Origin: JAUWCW01 sp030609125 [NCBI: Candidatus Rokuibacteriota bacterium]
GTDB taxonomy: Bacteria > JAUVQV01
Assembly: GCA_030609125.1 (NCBI GenBank)
Contig: JAUWCW010000015.1
Location: 1 to 16,397 of the forward strand
Reading direction: 5' to 3'
DNA length: 16,397 nucleotides
The position numbers were made by a program, and so were the translations under genes. Shown piece after piece: positions 6,451 to 14,225 of this stretch (position 1 is the first letter of the stretch; the number at the start of each line of letters is the position of its first letter). Below the pieces are notes generated by a model. That model was not told the DNA's origin, did no database searches, and was given only the letters and a program-made list of their open reading frames with translations.

Positions 6451-6502
6451 CCTGAGCCCTTCGTCGGGGCCCGTCAGATCCCTCGCTCCACTCGGGATGA
6501 CA
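6451..6502. repeat. Dispersed intergenic repeat overlapping the 3' end of trmFO
   Basis: GATCCCTCGCTCCACTCGGG and the following ATGACA (6477-6502), next to CCTGAGCCCTTCG (6451-6463), match a widespread bacterial intergenic repeat known from its translations VIPSGARDL and SSRVERGI. Both appear here, in two minus-strand frames. Copy number elsewhere in this genome cannot be seen. Confidence 0.6.
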
Positions 6503-7808
6503 CGACCCACTCCCGCATCGCCGCCAGGGCCCGATCGCTGCGGGCCTGCCTCCGGGCCTTGCGTCCCCTGACCCTCCCCGGAAGGGGAGGGAGGAGACCG
6601 AAGGTCGCGTTCCTCGGCTGGTAGTCGTCCGGGTCGGAGGTCGCCAGGTAACGGCAGATGGAGCCCATCATCGTCTCCGGCGGCGGGACAACCGGCTCTT
6701 CCCCGCACAAGAGCCGGGCGGCATTGATCCCCGCCAGAAGACCCGTGGCGGCCGACTCGGTGTAGCCCTCCACGCCCGAAATCTGCCCGGCAAAGAAAAG
6801 TTCCCGCCTCTGCGTGCAGGCCAGGGTCGGCTCGAGCAGGGCCGGGGCGTTGATGTAGCTGTTCCGGTGCATCTGGCCGAAGCGTGCGAACCCGGCCCCC
6901 CCGAGGCCGGGGATCATGCGGAATATTCTCTCCTGTTCGGGCCACAGCAGGCGGGTCTGGAACCCCACCATCGAGTACTGCCCGGCGGCGAGGTTGTCCT
7001 GCCGCAGCTGGACTACCGCGTACGAGCGCGCCCCGCTCCGGGGGTCGCGGAGGCCGACGGGCTTCATGGGACCGAACCGGAGCGTGTCGCGCCCACGCCT
7101 CGCCAGCTCCTCGATGGGCAGGCAGCCCTCGAAAAAGAGGGCGCTGTCAGCTCCCTGGAGGGGGACCTTGCCTCCTTCGAGAAGGGCGTCCACGAACCGC
7201 TCGTACTCTTCGGCGGTGAGGGGGCAGTTCAGGTAGTCCCCTTCCGCCTCCCCGTCGTACCGCGAAGCGGCGTAGACGATGGCGCGATCGATGCTCTCCG
7301 TCTCGATCACGGGGGCGATGGCGTCGTAGAAGTAAAGATTGTCCCTGCCGGTGAAGAGGGAGAGGGCCGCGGCCAGACTCTCCGACACGAGGGGACCGGC
7401 GGCGACGATGACCGGTCCTTCCGGCGGTATCTCCACCGCCTCCTCGCGCACCACGGTCACGTAGGGATCGGCCTCGAGGGCCGCGGTCACCGCCCGGGCA
7501 AAAAGGTTCCGGTCCACGGCGAGGGCGGTTCCGGCGGGCACCCGCGTCCGCTGTGCGCACTTGATGATGAGCGAGCCGAGAAGGGACATCTCCTCCTTGA
7601 GCAGACCGTGGGGCTTGGACGGGTGGGTGGTCTTGAGGGAGTTGGAGCAGACAAGCTCGGCCAGGTCTCCCGTGCGGTGAGCGGGCGTGCCCTTTTCGGG
7701 GCGCATTTCCCAAAGCCGCACGGGGACTTTCCGCCGGGCGATCTGCCACGCCGCCTCGGCGCCGGCGAGCCCGCCGCCGATCACTTCCACCGGCCGGGCA
7801 GCGCTCAT
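6474..7808 (-). CDS. trmFO: TrmFO, folate/FAD-dependent tRNA (uracil-54-C5) methyltransferase
   Basis: Makes ribothymidine at position 54 of the tRNA T-loop, using methylenetetrahydrofolate and FADH2. The 444-aa length is typical. Landmarks: dinucleotide-binding VIGGGLAGAEAAW at residues 9-21; ELVCSNSLKTTHPSKPHGLL, whose C54 corresponds to the catalytic Cys53 of Bacillus subtilis TrmFO; DNLYFYDAIAPVIE; FFEGCLPIEELARRG with the second catalytic Cys (C229, B. subtilis Cys226); and the tail motif NATFGLLPPL. The last nine residues (VSSRVERGI) come from a dispersed repeat and replace whatever native end existed. The ATG overlaps the exporter stop as ATGA, so translation is coupled to that gene. 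TrmFO instead of the SAM-dependent TrmA argues against a gammaproteobacterial host. Confidence 0.96.
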   Translation of the reverse strand: MSAARPVEVIGGGLAGAEAAWQIARRKVPVRLWEMRPEKGTPAHRTGDLAELVCSNSLKTTHPSKPHGLLKEEMSLLGSLIIKCAQRTRVPAGTALAVDRNLFARAVTAALEADPYVTVVREEAVEIPPEGPVIVAAGPLVSESLAAALSLFTGRDNLYFYDAIAPVIETESIDRAIVYAASRYDGEAEGDYLNCPLTAEEYERFVDALLEGGKVPLQGADSALFFEGCLPIEELARRGRDTLRFGPMKPVGLRDPRSGARSYAVVQLRQDNLAAGQYSMVGFQTRLLWPEQERIFRMIPGLGGAGFARFGQMHRNSYINAPALLEPTLACTQRRELFFAGQISGVEGYTESAATGLLAGINAARLLCGEEPVVPPPETMMGSICRYLATSDPDDYQPRNATFGLLPPLPGRVRGRKARRQARSDRALAAMREWVVSSRVERGI

Positions 7809-8455
7809 GAGGCGGCCCTTACCCCGGCTTTGATTCCCTCCACCAGAAACCACCCTCCGAAGGCGATGAGAAAGATGCCGCAGCCGCGAATCAGGCGCCG
7901 GTAGGCCCGGGGCGAGAAAAGGGCCCTCCCCCCGGCGATGGCCGCCGACACCAGGGAATACCAGGCGAAATCGGCCGCTATGTGTCCGGCAAAGAACGCG
8001 GCCACTCCCGGAAGTCCGACCTTGATGGAGGCCGCGAGGTAGCCGAGACCGATCGTCGCCCACCATATGATCCAGTAGGGATTGGAGAGCGAGCCTATGA
8101 TACCCAGCAGAACCAGGTTTCCCCCCTTGCTCTCCCCTTCCGCAGCGCCTTCAAGGTCGATCGTCGCCGACTCCCTGAACATGGCGATTCCCATGACGAC
8201 GAGTATCACGCCTCCCGACAGAAATGCGAAGAGCATGAAGCCTGTCTTCATCATGAGCGCCGAAAGCCCGCTCAGCAGAAGGACAACGAGAGCCCCCTCA
8301 AGGATCCCATGACCGACGATGAGGAGCGGACCCGCTTTTGCGCCCCTCTTCGCCGACTCGCTGATCGCCATCGTGAGGAGCGGTCCGGGCATCAGGGCCC
8401 CCGAGAGGGCGATAACGAACGAGCCCGCTGCCAGGAGAATGAGTTCGAGCATCAT
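7805..8455 (-). CDS. LysE/RhtB-family transporter
   Basis: A 216-residue polytopic inner-membrane protein of the LysE superfamily, exporters of amino acids or related small solutes. The first membrane segment carries the family's ALSGALMPGPLLTMAI motif (PGP at about residues 23-25). Further hydrophobic segments lie near 40-60, 66-85, 112-138, 145-165 and 187-205, giving the usual six. WIIWWATIGLGYL in the fourth segment is also typical. The substrate cannot be predicted. The ATG at 8455 is followed directly by a second ATG (8452); the ribosome-binding site is weak (GGGAT). An extended -10 promoter lies about 40 bp upstream, and its stop overlaps the trmFO start, so it is the first gene of a two-gene operon. 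Confidence 0.9.
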   Translation of the reverse strand: MMLELILLAAGSFVIALSGALMPGPLLTMAISESAKRGAKAGPLLIVGHGILEGALVVLLLSGLSALMMKTGFMLFAFLSGGVILVVMGIAMFRESATIDLEGAAEGESKGGNLVLLGIIGSLSNPYWIIWWATIGLGYLAASIKVGLPGVAAFFAGHIAADFAWYSLVSAAIAGGRALFSPRAYRRLIRGCGIFLIAFGGWFLVEGIKAGVRAAS

Positions 8456-8496
8456 TTTTCTATCCCGCGCTTGAGTGAAAAGATCTGAGCCGCTGT

Positions 8497-8505
8497 ATTG
8501 TATCA
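8497..8505 (-). promoter_or_regulatory. Predicted extended -10 promoter of the exporter/trmFO operon
   Basis: TGATACAAT on the minus strand is a TGn-TACAAT extended -10, with 5/6 matches in the hexamer. No good -35 is present, as is common for this type. The leader to ATG 8455 would be about 35 nt. Confidence 0.45.
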
Positions 8506-8550
8506 CCTTGCCAGTCCCCTTCCGGCGCCGCCCCGCCGGAGCATCCCCGG

Positions 8551-8559
8551 TGATAGAAT
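8551..8559 (+). promoter_or_regulatory. Predicted extended -10 promoter of the ferredoxin-nitroreductase gene
   Basis: TGATAGAAT is TGn-TAGAAT, 5/6 in the hexamer, with no recognisable -35. Transcription would start near 8566, about 35 nt before GTG 8601. It diverges from the promoter at 8497-8505. A GC-rich hairpin (CCGGCG 8522-8527, CGCCGG 8534-8539) lies between the two. Confidence 0.35.
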
Positions 8560-8600
8560 GAATCGGAAGGAGGCGCCGGGAGGCACCCGGCTGAATCGGC

Positions 8601-9509
8601 GTGAGACGGCTCATAGACACGAAGATAGATCCCGGCCGGTGCACCGGCTGCGGCGAGTGCGTCCGCGTCTGCCCTTCATTCGCCATCGAGATGGCGGGCG
8701 ACGTGGCGGTGGTTACGGGAAAGTGGTCCATCGGCTGCGGCCACTGCGCCGCCGTGTGTCCCGCCGATGCCGTAACCGTCGGCTTCATCGACGAGGACGC
8801 CCTGAGGCTCGCCACCGCGGAGATGGACGAGACCCTCCTGGAGCCGGGCGCGTTCGACACCCCGTCGCTCATCCGACTCATGCGCTCGCGGCGCTCGTGC
8901 CGCAACTACCTCGAGCGGCCGGTCCCGGAGGAGGTCCTGGACGATCTGGTCAGGATCGGCACCACCGCACCGTCGGGCACCAACTGCCAGCTCTGGAGCT
9001 TCACCATCCTCCCCGACCGTACGTCGGTGATGGCCCTCGGCGGCGCCGCGGCCGAATTCTTCCGCCGCCTCAACCGGAAGGCGGAGAACCCCGCCCTACG
9101 GCTCATGGCGAAGGCTTTCATGGGAGACGTGCTGGGAGAATACTACCGTGACTGGTACGAATCGGTGAAGGACGGGCTGCGCCAATGGGACGACGAGGGG
9201 CGCGACCGGCTCTTCCACGGCGCTCCCGCCGCAATCCTGGTCGGCTCCCGGCCGGGGGCGACCTGCCCCGTGGAGGACGCCCTTCTGGCGAGCCAGAACA
9301 TCCTTCTCGCCGCCCACGCCATGGGCCTCGGGACCTGCATGGTGGGCTTCATCGTCGAAGCCCTGAGCCGGGACGCGTCGATCCCCCGCCTTCTCGGCAT
9401 TCCCGCGGACGAGAAGATCCACGCCGCCATCGCCGTCGGCTACCCCGACGAGCCCTACCGGGCCCCGGCGGGGAGAAGGAGAATCGAACCGCGGTACTTC
9501 CGTCCCTGA
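8601..9509 (+). CDS. Nitroreductase-family flavoprotein with N-terminal ferredoxin domain
   Basis: A 302-residue fusion. Residues 10-60 are a bacterial ferredoxin domain: the first cluster motif [12 protein letters not shown] is intact (C14, C17, C20, C24), while the second reads [12 protein letters not shown] with Ser43 where the first Cys is usual (C46, C49, C53 remain). Residues 85-302 are the FMN-binding nitroreductase fold: [14 protein letters not shown] binds the FMN phosphate, [13 protein letters not shown] follows, and [12 protein letters not shown] lies near the C-terminal third. Such fusions pass electrons from the clusters to FMN for reduction of nitro, quinone or other acceptors; the true substrate is unknown. 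GTG 8601 is the earliest start because an in-frame TGA lies three codons upstream. Its ribosome-binding site is poor: GGAAGGAGG lies 27 bases away. Confidence 0.9.
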   Translation: MRRLIDTKIDPGRCTGCGECVRVCPSFAIEMAGDVAVVTGKWSIGCGHCAAVCPADAVTVGFIDEDALRLATAEMDETLLEPGAFDTPSLIRLMRSRRSCRNYLERPVPEEVLDDLVRIGTTAPSGTNCQLWSFTILPDRTSVMALGGAAAEFFRRLNRKAENPALRLMAKAFMGDVLGEYYRDWYESVKDGLRQWDDEGRDRLFHGAPAAILVGSRPGATCPVEDALLASQNILLAAHAMGLGTCMVGFIVEALSRDASIPRLLGIPADEKIHAAIAVGYPDEPYRAPAGRRRIEPRYFRP

Positions 9510-9560
9510 CGGGGGCGGTTATTTCGCTTCCTCCCCAGGGGCAAACACGCTACACTACCT

Positions 9561-9580
9561 CTCCCTCCGGACAGAGGGAG
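9561..9580 (+). promoter_or_regulatory. Hairpin in the typA leader
   Basis: CTCCCTC (9561-9567) and GAGGGAG (9574-9580) form a perfect 7-bp stem with a 6-nt loop, 30 bases before the typA start. There is no T-tract, so it is a leader structure more than a terminator. A weak TACACT (-10-like) lies at 9551-9556 just upstream. Confidence 0.35.
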
Positions 9581-9610
9581 GATACTGAAACCGTAAAGGA
9601 GAACCATCGG

Positions 9611-11419
9611 ATGACGGAAACACGCGGCGATGTACGCAACATCGCCATCATCGCCCACGTCGATCACGGCAAGACGACCCTCGTGGACGCCCTGCTCTGG
9701 CAGAGCGGCATATTCCGGGAGAACGAGAACGTGGTGGAGCGCGTGATGGACTCCCTCTCCCTGGAACGGGAGAAGGGGATCACCATCATGGCCAAGAACA
9801 CCGCCGTGGACTTCGGCGACGTTCACATCAACATCATGGACACCCCCGGGCACGCCGACTTCGGCGGCGAGGTTGAGCGCACCCTGAAGATGGTGGACGG
9901 GGTGTTGCTGCTCGTCGACGCCAGCGAGGGACCCCTCCCGCAGACGCGCTTCGTCCTCGGCAAGGCCCTGGAAGACAAGCTCGCCACGATCGTGGTCATC
10001 AACAAGATAGACCGCCACGACGCCAGGATCGAGGAGGTGCTGAACGAAGTCTACGATCTGTTCATCGACCTGGACGCCACGGAGGAACAACTGGGGTTTC
10101 CCGTTTTCTACTGCAATGCCCGCAAGGGGGTCTGCCGCACCAGCCTCGACGGAAAGGAGCAGACCCTCCTGCCCCTTCTGGAGGAGGTCGTGCGAACCGT
10201 GCCGCCGCCGAGCTACAATCCCGACGCGGCACTGCAGCTTCTGGTCACCAACCTCGACTACGACGACTACATCGGGCGCCTCATCATCGGACGGGTCGTC
10301 AGCGGACGGCTGCGGCAGGGTCAGACCGCGGCGCTCTGCCGGCTCGAGGGGGGTCCCGTCACCGGACAGGTGTCGGGCCTCTTCGGCTACACCGGCCTGA
10401 GCAGGATTCCCATCGACGAGGCGGGCCCGGGGGACATCGTCGCCGTCTCGGGGTTTCCCGACGTTCGCATCGGTGAGACCCTGGCCGACCCGGCGGATCC
10501 CCGCCCCCTGCCGCCGATCCAGGTGGACGAGCCGACCATCGCCGCTGTTTTCTCGGTGAACTCTTCTCCCTTCTCCGGACGGGACGGGCGGTTTCTCACC
10601 TCCCGCCACATACGCAGGCGTCTCGAGAAGGAGGCCCTCGTCAATGTCTCGATCCGCGTCGAATCCGGCGAGGCGCCGGATTCCCTTATCGTCTCCGGCC
10701 GGGGAGAGCTGCAGATCGCCATTCTCATAGAGATCATGCGCCGCGAAGGGTACGAGCTCTCCGTGGGACGGCCGGAGGTGGTGACCCGGCAGATCGACGG
10801 GACCCTCTGCGAGCCGATGGAGATCCTGGTGGTGGACTGCCTGGAGGAGTTCGTCGGCGCCGTAACCCAGATGACCGGTCTGCGCAAGGGGAAGATGACG
10901 CGCATGGTCAACCACGGCAGCGGCCGGGTGCGGATGGAGTTTCGCCTCCCTTCCCGCGGCCTGATCGGATTCCGCAGCCAGTTTCTCACCGAAACGCGGG
11001 GAAGCGGCATCATGAACCACCTCTTCGACGGTCACGAGCCCTGGCAGGGAGAGATCCGGCAGCGGCCCAACGGGGCCCTCGTCGCCGACCGGGCGGGAAG
11101 AGTGACGGGCTACGCCGTGGAACATCTTCAGCCCCGCGGGACCCTCTTCGTCCCCCCGGGGGAGGAGGTTTACGAAGGGATGGTCGTCGGCGAAAACGCC
11201 AGGCCCAACGACCTGGACGTGAACATCACCAAGGAGAAGAAGCTCACCAACATGCGCGCCTCCGGATCGGACGAAACGGTGAACCTCGTCCCTCCCAGGC
11301 TCTTCAGCCTGGAGCAGGCCCTCGAGTTCCTGCGCAAGGACGAACTGCTGGAGATCACCCCCAAGACCTTCCGGATGCGAAAGAAGAACCTTCCCGCCTC
11401 ACAGCGCAAGAACCGCTGA
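9611..11419 (+). CDS. typA: TypA/BipA ribosome-associated translational GTPase
   Basis: A 602-aa translation-factor GTPase, normal for the family, that binds 70S ribosomes and supports subunit assembly under stress or cold. G1 is AHVDHGKTT (residues 15-23), the switch I region REKGITI, G3 [14 protein letters not shown] and G4 NKIDR. The G5 position reads CNARKG where most homologues have an SA-x-x-G form. Domain II, the EF-G-like domains III and V ([30 protein letters not shown]) and the BipA-specific C-terminal domain ([29 protein letters not shown]) are complete. ATG 9611 has AAAGGAG eight bases upstream. The frame stays open back to 9185, but that is shadow of the nitroreductase gene. Confidence 0.97.
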   Translation: MTETRGDVRNIAIIAHVDHGKTTLVDALLWQSGIFRENENVVERVMDSLSLEREKGITIMAKNTAVDFGDVHINIMDTPGHADFGGEVERTLKMVDGVLLLVDASEGPLPQTRFVLGKALEDKLATIVVINKIDRHDARIEEVLNEVYDLFIDLDATEEQLGFPVFYCNARKGVCRTSLDGKEQTLLPLLEEVVRTVPPPSYNPDAALQLLVTNLDYDDYIGRLIIGRVVSGRLRQGQTAALCRLEGGPVTGQVSGLFGYTGLSRIPIDEAGPGDIVAVSGFPDVRIGETLADPADPRPLPPIQVDEPTIAAVFSVNSSPFSGRDGRFLTSRHIRRRLEKEALVNVSIRVESGEAPDSLIVSGRGELQIAILIEIMRREGYELSVGRPEVVTRQIDGTLCEPMEILVVDCLEEFVGAVTQMTGLRKGKMTRMVNHGSGRVRMEFRLPSRGLIGFRSQFLTETRGSGIMNHLFDGHEPWQGEIRQRPNGALVADRAGRVTGYAVEHLQPRGTLFVPPGEEVYEGMVVGENARPNDLDVNITKEKKLTNMRASGSDETVNLVPPRLFSLEQALEFLRKDELLEITPKTFRMRKKNLPASQRKNR

Positions 11420-11446
11420 TGCCGTGCACTCTTTCCCCGGAGAGGC

Positions 11447-11455
11447 TGGTACAAT
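11447..11455 (+). promoter_or_regulatory. Predicted extended -10 promoter of the YHS/nitroreductase cluster
   Basis: TGGTACAAT is TGn-TACAAT, 5/6 in the hexamer, with no clear -35. It sits in the 66-bp gap after typA and would give a leader of about 24 nt to the ATG at 11486. Confidence 0.45.
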
Positions 11456-11485
11456 GGCAGAAAGCCACGAAACCCGGAGGGATCG

Positions 11486-11758
11486 ATGCACGCCATGAAG
11501 ACGTCCCTGAAAGCGACAGCCGGAATTGCCCTCCTCACCGCGCTTATGACGGGATGTGCCGGGACACAGGAGCCGGCGGAAGGCCCCGGGGCGGGAAGGT
11601 CCGTGTCGGTGGTCATCACCTGCCCCGTCTCCGGCACGGAACTCGGGGCGCCCGCCCGGGCATGGCAATCGGAGTACAGGGGCCAGACCTACTACTTCTG
11701 CTGCGCCGATTGCAAGAAAGACTTCGACAAGAATCCCGAGCGGTACCTGAAGAAATAA
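11486..11758 (+). CDS. Small lipoprotein with YHS-type metal-binding domain
   Basis: A 90-residue protein. Residues 1-24 are a lipoprotein signal: basic MKTSLK, hydrophobic core, lipobox LMTGC with C24 as the lipidated residue. After a Gly/Pro-rich spacer, residues 44-90 form a YHS/TRASH-like domain: ITCPVSGTELG (C46) and then YYFCCADCKKDFDKNPERYL (C72, C73, C76). These small domains bind copper or other soft metals in sensors and copper enzymes, so an envelope metal-binding role is likely but not shown. The ATG has GGAGG five bases upstream; ATG 11495 is an alternative. Two nitroreductases and two cysteine-cluster proteins follow at short spacing, suggesting one transcript. Confidence 0.88.
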   Translation: MHAMKTSLKATAGIALLTALMTGCAGTQEPAEGPGAGRSVSVVITCPVSGTELGAPARAWQSEYRGQTYYFCCADCKKDFDKNPERYLKK

Positions 11759-11779
11759 GCGGCCCGTGGGGAGGAGCGG

Positions 11780-12298
11780 ATGAACACCCTTCTGCAGCTC
11801 ATGTTTTCGCGAAGAAGCGTTCGCCGATACCAGGACCGTGAGATATCCGAAAAGACCCTGAAAGACCTGCTGGAGGCGGCCATGGCCGCCCCGTCGGCGG
11901 TGGCAAAAGACCCGTGGCACTTCATCGTGATCAGGAACAAGGAGACCATGGGGCGCATCGCCGATCTTCTGCCCAACGGGCAGATGCTCCGTCGCGCCGC
12001 GGCGGCGATCGTCGTTTGCGGAGACATCGAAAAGGCCCACGACCGGGAAGAGTCGTACATGCTCCAGGACTGCAGCGCCGCCATCGAGAATATTCTTCTC
12101 GCCGCGACGGCCCTGGGCCTCGGCTCCTGCTGGCTGGGTGTACACCCCCGCACGGAGAGGATAGAGGGGATCCGGAGACTTTTCGATCTGCCGGAAAAGA
12201 TCATTCCCGTCGCCGGAATCTCTCTCGGCTGGCCGGAGAAGAACCCCGGCCCCCGGACACGGTACAGCGGCGATTCAGTTCACTGGGAGACATGGTAA
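11780..12298 (+). CDS. Nitroreductase-family flavoprotein (172 aa)
   Basis: A compact single-domain member of the FMN-dependent nitroreductase superfamily. MFSRRSVRRYQDREISEKTL is the N-terminal phosphate-binding Arg/Ser motif, AAMAAPSAVAKDPWHF the second FMN contact, and ATALGLGSCWLGVHP the third. The product ends in a Gly-Pro-rich strand (ISLGWPEKNPGPRTRY) that completes the dimer in this family. No ferredoxin domain is present, so electrons would come from NAD(P)H or a partner. GGGGAGGAG precedes the ATG. It lies 21 bases after the YHS lipoprotein gene and 10 before the next nitroreductase. The short form of this type is common in anaerobes; the substrate is unknown. Confidence 0.92.
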   Translation: MNTLLQLMFSRRSVRRYQDREISEKTLKDLLEAAMAAPSAVAKDPWHFIVIRNKETMGRIADLLPNGQMLRRAAAAIVVCGDIEKAHDREESYMLQDCSAAIENILLAATALGLGSCWLGVHPRTERIEGIRRLFDLPEKIIPVAGISLGWPEKNPGPRTRYSGDSVHWETW

Positions 12299-12308
12299 AG
12301 GAGAAGTC

Positions 12309-12971
12309 ATGGACGCCATAGACTGCATCAGAACTCGCAGGAGCATTCGCGCTTTCCGCAAGGGGCCCGTCCCGAAAGAGATCCTCATGGAGGTGATCGA
12401 CGACGCCAGGTGGAGCCCCTCCTACAAGAACAGCCAGCCCTGGGAAATCATGATCCTCTCCGGGGCCGCCAAGGAGGCCCTGTCAAAGCACATGGTGGAA
12501 CTGCTCGAGAGCGGGGCGGAGCCCACTCCCGACATGCCGGAGCCGCACTCCTGGCCGGAGGCGGAAAAGGCGCGGATCGACCACCTCTACAAGACTCGCT
12601 CGGAAGCGACGGGCATCGACTTTTCCGACCCCGCGGTGGTCAGAAAAGCCAAGAAAGTCAACTTCAACTTCTACCGCGCCCCGCATGCCATCTACCTCTT
12701 TCAGGACGGCTCCCTCACCCCGTGGTCACTCTTCGACCTGGGGCTTTTCGCCCAGAGCCTGATGCTGGCAGCCCACGCCAGGGGAATCGGCACCGTCCCC
12801 CAGGCGTTCGCCACCGACTACGCCCGGCAGATAAAGAGCTTTCTCTCCATTCCCAAGACGAAGCGTCTCGTCCTCGGCATCTCCGTCGGCTACCCCGACG
12901 AGAGCGCCCCGGCCAACGCGCTGAGAACCGATCGCGCAGCCGCGCAAGAGCTCGTGACATGGAATGAGTGA
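12309..12971 (+). CDS. Nitroreductase-family flavoprotein (220 aa)
   Basis: A second, longer nitroreductase in tandem with the 172-aa one and clearly diverged from it. It has CIRTRRSIRAFRKGPVPKEI (FMN phosphate site), ARWSPSYKNSQPWEIM (second FMN motif) and AHARGIGTVPQAFATDY. An insertion at residues 65-110, rich in Glu, Pro and His, separates the first and second halves and probably shapes the substrate pocket. The end, LGISVGYPDESAPANALRT, resembles PnbA/NfnB-type enzymes that reduce nitroaromatics or quinones. AAAGGAG lies seven bases before the ATG. The stop overlaps the start of the next gene by 8 nt, so translation of the two is coupled. Confidence 0.92.
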   Translation: MDAIDCIRTRRSIRAFRKGPVPKEILMEVIDDARWSPSYKNSQPWEIMILSGAAKEALSKHMVELLESGAEPTPDMPEPHSWPEAEKARIDHLYKTRSEATGIDFSDPAVVRKAKKVNFNFYRAPHAIYLFQDGSLTPWSLFDLGLFAQSLMLAAHARGIGTVPQAFATDYARQIKSFLSIPKTKRLVLGISVGYPDESAPANALRTDRAAAQELVTWNE

Positions 12972-13431
12972 GAAGGGGCGGCGTCCGCCTTCTTCCCCGG
13001 AAGATCTCACCCCCCACCTGCAGGAACGCCTGCAGCGGCTCGTCCCGCGGCTGATCGAGCTGGGGCTGGGATGCGTTCACTCCGCCGAGACCGAGTCCGA
13101 CGGCGGAGCAGACTCATCCGTGGACTGCCTCGACCGCATCCGCGTCTGTCGGGCCGTCTGCTGCAGCTACCGCTTTGCCCTCACCGAGAGCGAAGCCGAC
13201 GGGGGCAGAATCCTCTGGGACCGGGAGAAACCGTATTTCATCGCCCGTGATGAGAACGGGTACTGCACCCACCATGACACGTCGACGGGGAAGTGCCTCA
13301 TCTGGGAGGACCGTCCCCTCCGCTGCCGACGATACGACTGCCGGAGGGAAAGCACCCACTGGGAGGACGCGGATCGCCACGTTATTCGCCGGGGCACGTT
13401 CGATCACCTGCCCGGGGAAAAACCGCGGTGA
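12964..13431 (+). CDS. YkgJ-family cysteine-cluster protein
   Basis: A 155-residue soluble protein with the YkgJ cysteine signature. The key motif is CRAVCC (C62, C66, C67), then YCTHHDTSTGKCLIWEDRPL with C101 and C111, then RCRRYDC (C121, C126). In this family the cysteines are thought to bind zinc or an iron-sulfur cluster; no reaction is known. C37 and C55 are additional. The first 35 residues include an amphipathic helix (LQERLQRLVPRLIELGLG). The start overlaps the preceding nitroreductase by 8 nt, and the end overlaps the next gene in a GTGA junction. That wedges it into a tightly coupled redox cluster and suggests a role in supplying or sensing metal for it. Confidence 0.88.
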   Translation: MSEKGRRPPSSPEDLTPHLQERLQRLVPRLIELGLGCVHSAETESDGGADSSVDCLDRIRVCRAVCCSYRFALTESEADGGRILWDREKPYFIARDENGYCTHHDTSTGKCLIWEDRPLRCRRYDCRRESTHWEDADRHVIRRGTFDHLPGEKPR

Positions 13432-14045
13432 GCACCTACAACCACCGACAGACGGAGGCCATTCTTCTCGTACGCCGGCACCTTGCCGGTCTTTCCGGGA
13501 ACGAGGTGAGCCGCCTGAAGCAGAGCATGGCGCCGTACCTGGGGTTCAGGGATGAGGTCTCCTCTTTTCAGGCGGAAACCCTCGCCGGCGTCTGCACCGT
13601 CCGCTGTTTTCACGACCGGACAAGCGCCTGCTGCGGCCGCGAGGGCATCTTCACGTTCTTTGCGGACGTGGTGATGAACGTTCTTCTCTCAACGGGGGAG
13701 CAGAGCGACAGAATCCTGGAGACACTCGAGGAGGACACGGGCGGTCCCGACTGCGTTTACCTTGGCGACACCGGCTGCCTGTGGCGCCTCAAGCCGATCA
13801 TCTGCGAGATGTTCCTCTGCGGGCACGCCAGGGAGTCTGTCCTGGAAAAGAATGAGCCGCTCGCAAAACGATGGGAAGGTCTTCGGCGGCGGGAAAAGCT
13901 CTTCACCCTGCCCGACCGGCCGGTGCTCTTCGATGACCTGGAGAGCTTCTTTCTGGAAGCCGGGATGGAGAGCCCCCTGATGTACTTTCATCGCTCCCCG
14001 GGCCTGCTGCGCCTCAAGGCAAAGCACGGCGTCGGCCGGAAATAG
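13428..14045 (+). CDS. Second, divergent YkgJ-like cysteine-cluster protein (205 aa)
   Basis: Its cysteines follow the same order as in the preceding gene: C56-x3-C60 and CC at 68-69, then C109, C117 (DTGCLWRLKPIIC), C126 and C131 (CEMFLC). CLWRLKPIICEMFLC aligns by eye with CLIWEDRPLRCRRYDC of its neighbour, so I read the two as diverged paralogues. Differences are the wider gap before CC and a long C-terminal half (residues 135-205) with two likely helices and no cysteines. GTG 13428 is chosen because it overlaps the previous stop as GTGA. The frame is open further upstream (to 13293), but only in the shadow of that gene. A metal- or cluster-binding role is inferred from the cysteines only. 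Confidence 0.75.
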   Translation: MSTYNHRQTEAILLVRRHLAGLSGNEVSRLKQSMAPYLGFRDEVSSFQAETLAGVCTVRCFHDRTSACCGREGIFTFFADVVMNVLLSTGEQSDRILETLEEDTGGPDCVYLGDTGCLWRLKPIICEMFLCGHARESVLEKNEPLAKRWEGLRRREKLFTLPDRPVLFDDLESFFLEAGMESPLMYFHRSPGLLRLKAKHGVGRK

Positions 14046-14094
14046 ACCCGCGTATTGCATAAATGGCCTGCGACTGCGTCGGGCTTGTCGCCAG

Positions 14095-14120
14095 GTCCGC
14101 CCACCGTGTCCGCCCACCGT
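14095..14120. repeat. Perfect 13-bp tandem duplication
   Basis: GTCCGCCCACCGT occurs twice head to tail (14095-14107, 14108-14120) in the 180-bp gap between the cysteine-cluster gene and the SixA-type gene. It could be a protein-binding site or slippage product. Confidence 0.6.
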
Positions 14121-14138
14121 TGCTTTTTCGCGATCCTG

Positions 14139-14147
14139 TGAGACAAT
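14139..14147 (+). promoter_or_regulatory. Possible extended -10 promoter of the SixA-type gene
   Basis: TGAGACAAT is TGn-GACAAT, 4/6 in the hexamer. TTGCTT (14120-14125) lies 16 bp upstream as a weak -35. The leader to ATG 14226 would be about 70 nt. Confidence 0.3.
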
Positions 14148-14225
14148 CGCCAGTATCGAGCCCATTGCGGGACCGGCGGCGCGGCGAGCCTTGTTTCGGA
14201 GGAAGCAGCAGGGAGGACGGAAGAA

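Noticed and set aside
9185-9610. N-terminal extension of TypA
   Set aside because: It is an Arg/Pro-rich shadow of the nitroreductase gene; TypA homologues start at the ATG 9611, which has its own ribosome-binding site.
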